A DNA stretch of 64,000 bases, taken from Algibacter sp. L3A6 (GTDB lineage: Bacteria; Bacteroidota; Bacteroidia; Flavobacteriales; Flavobacteriaceae). Every line of letters begins with the position of its first letter. The stretch's first letter is position 1. Positions 61,736 through 64,000 of this stretch are shown piece after piece. The translations under genes were made by a program, and so were the position numbers. Below the pieces are notes generated by a model, which saw nothing but the letters and a program-made list of their open reading frames with translations, did no database searches and was not told the origin of the DNA. The stretch covers positions 2,813,001 to 2,877,000 of the forward strand of contig NZ_CP047030.1 in NCBI RefSeq assembly GCF_009796825.1. The letters are read 5' to 3'.

Positions 61736-63043
61736 ATGGAGATTTTAAACACGCTTAGAAATTTTGCTTATTGGAGCATTGATGCATTGAAAGGAGGAGA
61801 GGTAAAAAAGGATTTTCAGGATATCGAAAAGATATTTAGTCATGCATCTTTTGCGTCTTTAAAAGAGCATCAAAAACCGATTTTAGACAATTTGTTGAAT
61901 GCTGCCGTTAATAATTCTGTGTTCTATTCAAGCTGTAGAAACTACAAAAGTCTTTCAGATTTTCCGGTTGTAAATAAATCTATCATTAAAGATCATTTTG
62001 ATGATATCACTTTTGAAGATACCGACAAAGATCATCTTCCTGTAAAAACAAGTGGATCTACGGGATCTCCTTTTTCAATCTTTCAAACTAAAAGAAAAAA
62101 GAATAGAAATACAGCCGATACATTATATTTTGCAAAATTAGCAGGTTACACACTTGGAGAAAAATTATTATATCTAAGGTTATGGGCGGCTTATTACAAA
62201 AAGCCAAAAATGATTGCTTGGTTGCAAAATACGGAACAACTTGATGTTAGCGATTTAAACGATATTTATGTTAAGGCTATGGTAGATCGCTTAGAAAAAG
62301 ATAAATCGCCTAAAGGGTGGATTGGTTATCCTTCGGGATTTGAATCCATTTGTAAATCACTAGATGCTTTAAATGCGAAGCCTTTAAACTGTAATATAAA
62401 ATCTATAATAGCGATTGCAGAGGGCTTAAGCCCAGAAGTGAAATCTAAAATGGAATACTATTTTAAGGCTCCAACAGTATCTCGCTATTCTAATGTTGAA
62501 AACGGAATAATAGCGCAGCAAATGCCAAATGATAATGCTTTTAGAATAAATTGGGCAAGTTATGTGGTTGAAATTTTAAATTTGGAAAGTGATGTGCCCG
62601 TTCCAAATGGTACTATTGGTCGTATCATTATAACCGATCTGTATAACTTGGCAACACCTATGATTCGGTATGATACTGGAGATATTGGTGCTTTTGTAAA
62701 CGATGAAAACTCTACAGATAACATACCTAAACTAGAAAGTATTCAAGGTAGAAAAATGGATGCCTTGTATAAAACTAATGGAGATATGTTAAATCCATTT
62801 ACCATGCATGCGTATGTATATGATTTTCCGGAAATTAAGCAATTACAATTTATACAGCACGAGGAGAAAAAATATGAAATAAAAGTAAATACAAATGTAA
62901 TGTTTGAAGGGGAATCTCTACTAATAGAAAAGTTTAAAAATGATATAGGTAAAGATGCTCATGTAGACATTCAATATGTCGACGAAATTCCGAGTCTAAA
63001 GTCCGGAAAAAGGAAGATATCAGTTAACTTATACAAACAATAA
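61736..63043 (+). CDS. Phenylacetate-CoA ligase (PaaK/CapK)-like adenylate-forming enzyme
   Basis: 435 residues from the ATG at 61736 (MEILNTLRNFAYW). The AMP-binding P-loop-like motif is VKTSGSTGSPFSIFQ, with YPSGFESICKSL, the VSRYSNVENGIIAQ segment and PMIRYDTGDIGAF that correspond to the ANL-superfamily ATP/AMP site, and a C-terminal GKRKISVN region. Such CapK-type enzymes appear in capsule and polysaccharide loci in Bacteroidota, adenylating a carboxylate. The next gene, 3 nt downstream, is an ATP-grasp ligase, supporting a biosynthetic unit that continues past the window. Confidence 0.88.
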   Translation: MEILNTLRNFAYWSIDALKGGEVKKDFQDIEKIFSHASFASLKEHQKPILDNLLNAAVNNSVFYSSCRNYKSLSDFPVVNKSIIKDHFDDITFEDTDKDHLPVKTSGSTGSPFSIFQTKRKKNRNTADTLYFAKLAGYTLGEKLLYLRLWAAYYKKPKMIAWLQNTEQLDVSDLNDIYVKAMVDRLEKDKSPKGWIGYPSGFESICKSLDALNAKPLNCNIKSIIAIAEGLSPEVKSKMEYYFKAPTVSRYSNVENGIIAQQMPNDNAFRINWASYVVEILNLESDVPVPNGTIGRIIITDLYNLATPMIRYDTGDIGAFVNDENSTDNIPKLESIQGRKMDALYKTNGDMLNPFTMHAYVYDFPEIKQLQFIQHEEKKYEIKVNTNVMFEGESLLIEKFKNDIGKDAHVDIQYVDEIPSLKSGKRKISVNLYKQ

Positions 63044-63046
63044 TAG

Positions 63047-64000
63047 ATGCCCCAAACCAATATATTATTCACTTGTGCAGGTAGAAGAAATTACCTTATA
63101 AATTATTTTAAACAAGCTTTGAACGGAACTGGATCTGTTATAGCTGTAGATATGGACGTTAATGCTTCGGCTTTAATCGATGCCGATATTTTTTTAACCG
63201 TACCTAGTATATTTGACGATAATTATATCTCGTTTTTAAAAGATGTTTGTAAAACTCACAAGGTAGATGCCGTAATTTCTTTAAATGATTTAGAGCTACC
63301 AATTTTATCAAAACATAGAAAAGAATTTGAAGATTTTGGTACTAAAATTATAGTGTCTAATGAGGAGGTTATTGATACGGCTTTTGATAAATGGAAAACC
63401 TATCAGTTTTTAAAGGCTAATAACTTATTAACGCCACAAACTTATATAGATTTAAATAAAGCTTTAGTTGATTTAGAAGATAATAAATTAAACTTTCCTT
63501 TGGTTTTAAAGCCAAGATGGGGTAGTGCTTCTATTGGTGTGGATATTGTTGAAAGTAAAGAGGAGCTTATGCTATCTTATCAATTATTAAAAATTAAGCT
63601 TTCTAGATCTAATGCTGGTAAGGCGAGTTTGATTGATATGAATAACGCCATTTTAATTCAAGAAAAATTGGGAGGAACAGAATTTGGAATGGATATTTTA
63701 AATGACCTTAATGGCAATTATTACGGGGCTTTTGTAAGAGAAAAACTCTCTATGCGTTGTGGTGAAACCGATAAAGCTAAATCTGTAATAAACGTTGATA
63801 TTAGTAATGTTGGTAAGGCTATTTCAGAAAAATTAAAACATCTAGGAACTTTAGATTGTGATGTTTTTGTTGATGAAGATAGAGTATATGTCTTAGAGTT
63901 AAATCCGCGTTTTGGTGGAGGTTATCCTTTTTCACATGAAGCAGGTATCAATACTGCAGCAATATATATTGAGTGGATTAGAGGCGGGAATTCTATAAGT
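63047..64000 (+). CDS. ATP-grasp carboxylate-amine ligase-like protein, cut by the window end
   Basis: An open frame of 318 codons with no stop before the window ends; the ATG at 63047 is 3 nt after the stop of the PaaK-like gene. The N-terminus MPQTNILFTCAGRRNYLINYF is a Rossmann-like pre-ATP-grasp domain, as in carbamoyl-phosphate-synthase-like and cell-surface-modification ligases. ATP-grasp motifs are FPLVLKPRWGSASIGVDIV (Lys and Gly loop), ILIQEKLGGTEFGMDIL and VYVLELNPRFGGGYPFSHEAG (metal Glu/Asn, purine and acceptor pocket). It probably couples amino acid or sugar acid to an amine in a polysaccharide or peptide product. Confidence 0.85.
   Translation, partial: MPQTNILFTCAGRRNYLINYFKQALNGTGSVIAVDMDVNASALIDADIFLTVPSIFDDNYISFLKDVCKTHKVDAVISLNDLELPILSKHRKEFEDFGTKIIVSNEEVIDTAFDKWKTYQFLKANNLLTPQTYIDLNKALVDLEDNKLNFPLVLKPRWGSASIGVDIVESKEELMLSYQLLKIKLSRSNAGKASLIDMNNAILIQEKLGGTEFGMDILNDLNGNYYGAFVREKLSMRCGETDKAKSVINVDISNVGKAISEKLKHLGTLDCDVFVDEDRVYVLELNPRFGGGYPFSHEAGINTAAIYIEWIRGGNSIS

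Noticed and set aside
1..64000. CRISPR arrays, tRNA or rRNA genes, complete insertion sequences
   Set aside because: I read the intergenic regions on both strands and found no regularly spaced repeats, no tRNA-like TTCRA arm with matching acceptor, and no transposase.

Overview
The window is chromosomal DNA from a flavobacterium (phylum Bacteroidota, most likely family Flavobacteriaceae). The evidence is low GC content, several type IX secretion (T9SS) cargo proteins with type A or type B C-terminal sorting domains, TonB-dependent receptors with carboxypeptidase-regulatory-like N-termini, flavobacterial TAnnTTTG promoter boxes, almost no Shine-Dalgarno sequences, and families typical of the group (DUF2807 head-GIN proteins, DUF4870, DUF4856, MbnP/MbnH, DUF4129/DUF4350). 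The sequence alone does not fix the genus. I see no rRNA, tRNA, CRISPR array, intact insertion sequence or prophage.

Layout. 1-2.4 kb: tail of an unidentified gene, then uvrB (-). 2.4-7.6 kb: a giant T9SS type B surface protein (-). 7.9-11.8 kb: a minus-strand PadR / PspC / two-GIN-protein envelope cluster. 12-14 kb: DUF4870, DUF4442 and AIM24-family genes. 14.2-19.1 kb: a TPR-LuxR-like regulator followed by a T9SS BNR-repeat protein, with a 16-nt direct repeat in the spacer. 19.9-23.3 kb: a probable copper operon (small Cys protein, MbnP, di-heme MbnH, Cys-rich outer-membrane protein). 23.4-25 kb: divergent oxyR and dps. 25-32.6 kb: housekeeping and envelope genes including aroC, a dicarboxylate/amino-acid symporter, a rhodanese and a CPBP protease. 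33.5-35.4 kb: a T9SS beta-helix protein followed by gene debris that includes a frameshifted pseudogene. 36-44 kb: a TRIC channel, then an RDD / SpoIIM / membrane protein / DUF4129 / DUF4350 / MoxR / DUF58 cluster. 44-49 kb: pepT, pyrD, a secreted M43-like metalloprotease and an HMG-CoA-lyase family gene. 49.5-58.5 kb: an iron-acquisition-type locus (DUF4856, imelysin, HTTM, TonB receptor) and a second outer-membrane beta-barrel. 58.7-60.2 kb: guaB. 60.4-64 kb: an unknown membrane protein and the start of what may be a surface-polysaccharide or peptide-ligase locus (PaaK-like ligase and an ATP-grasp gene cut by the window end).

The most unusual non-coding signal is a dispersed structured repeat of roughly 120-165 bp, present four times (about 11.92, 19.65, 27.86 and 60.21 kb), always on the + strand and always intergenic. 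Copies keep short conserved blocks, and their hairpins differ in sequence while remaining base-paired, which suggests selection on structure. The most interesting protein systems are the MbnP/MbnH copper operon and the MoxR/DUF58/SpoIIM membrane cluster; both are built from known families, but their accessory members have no assigned role.
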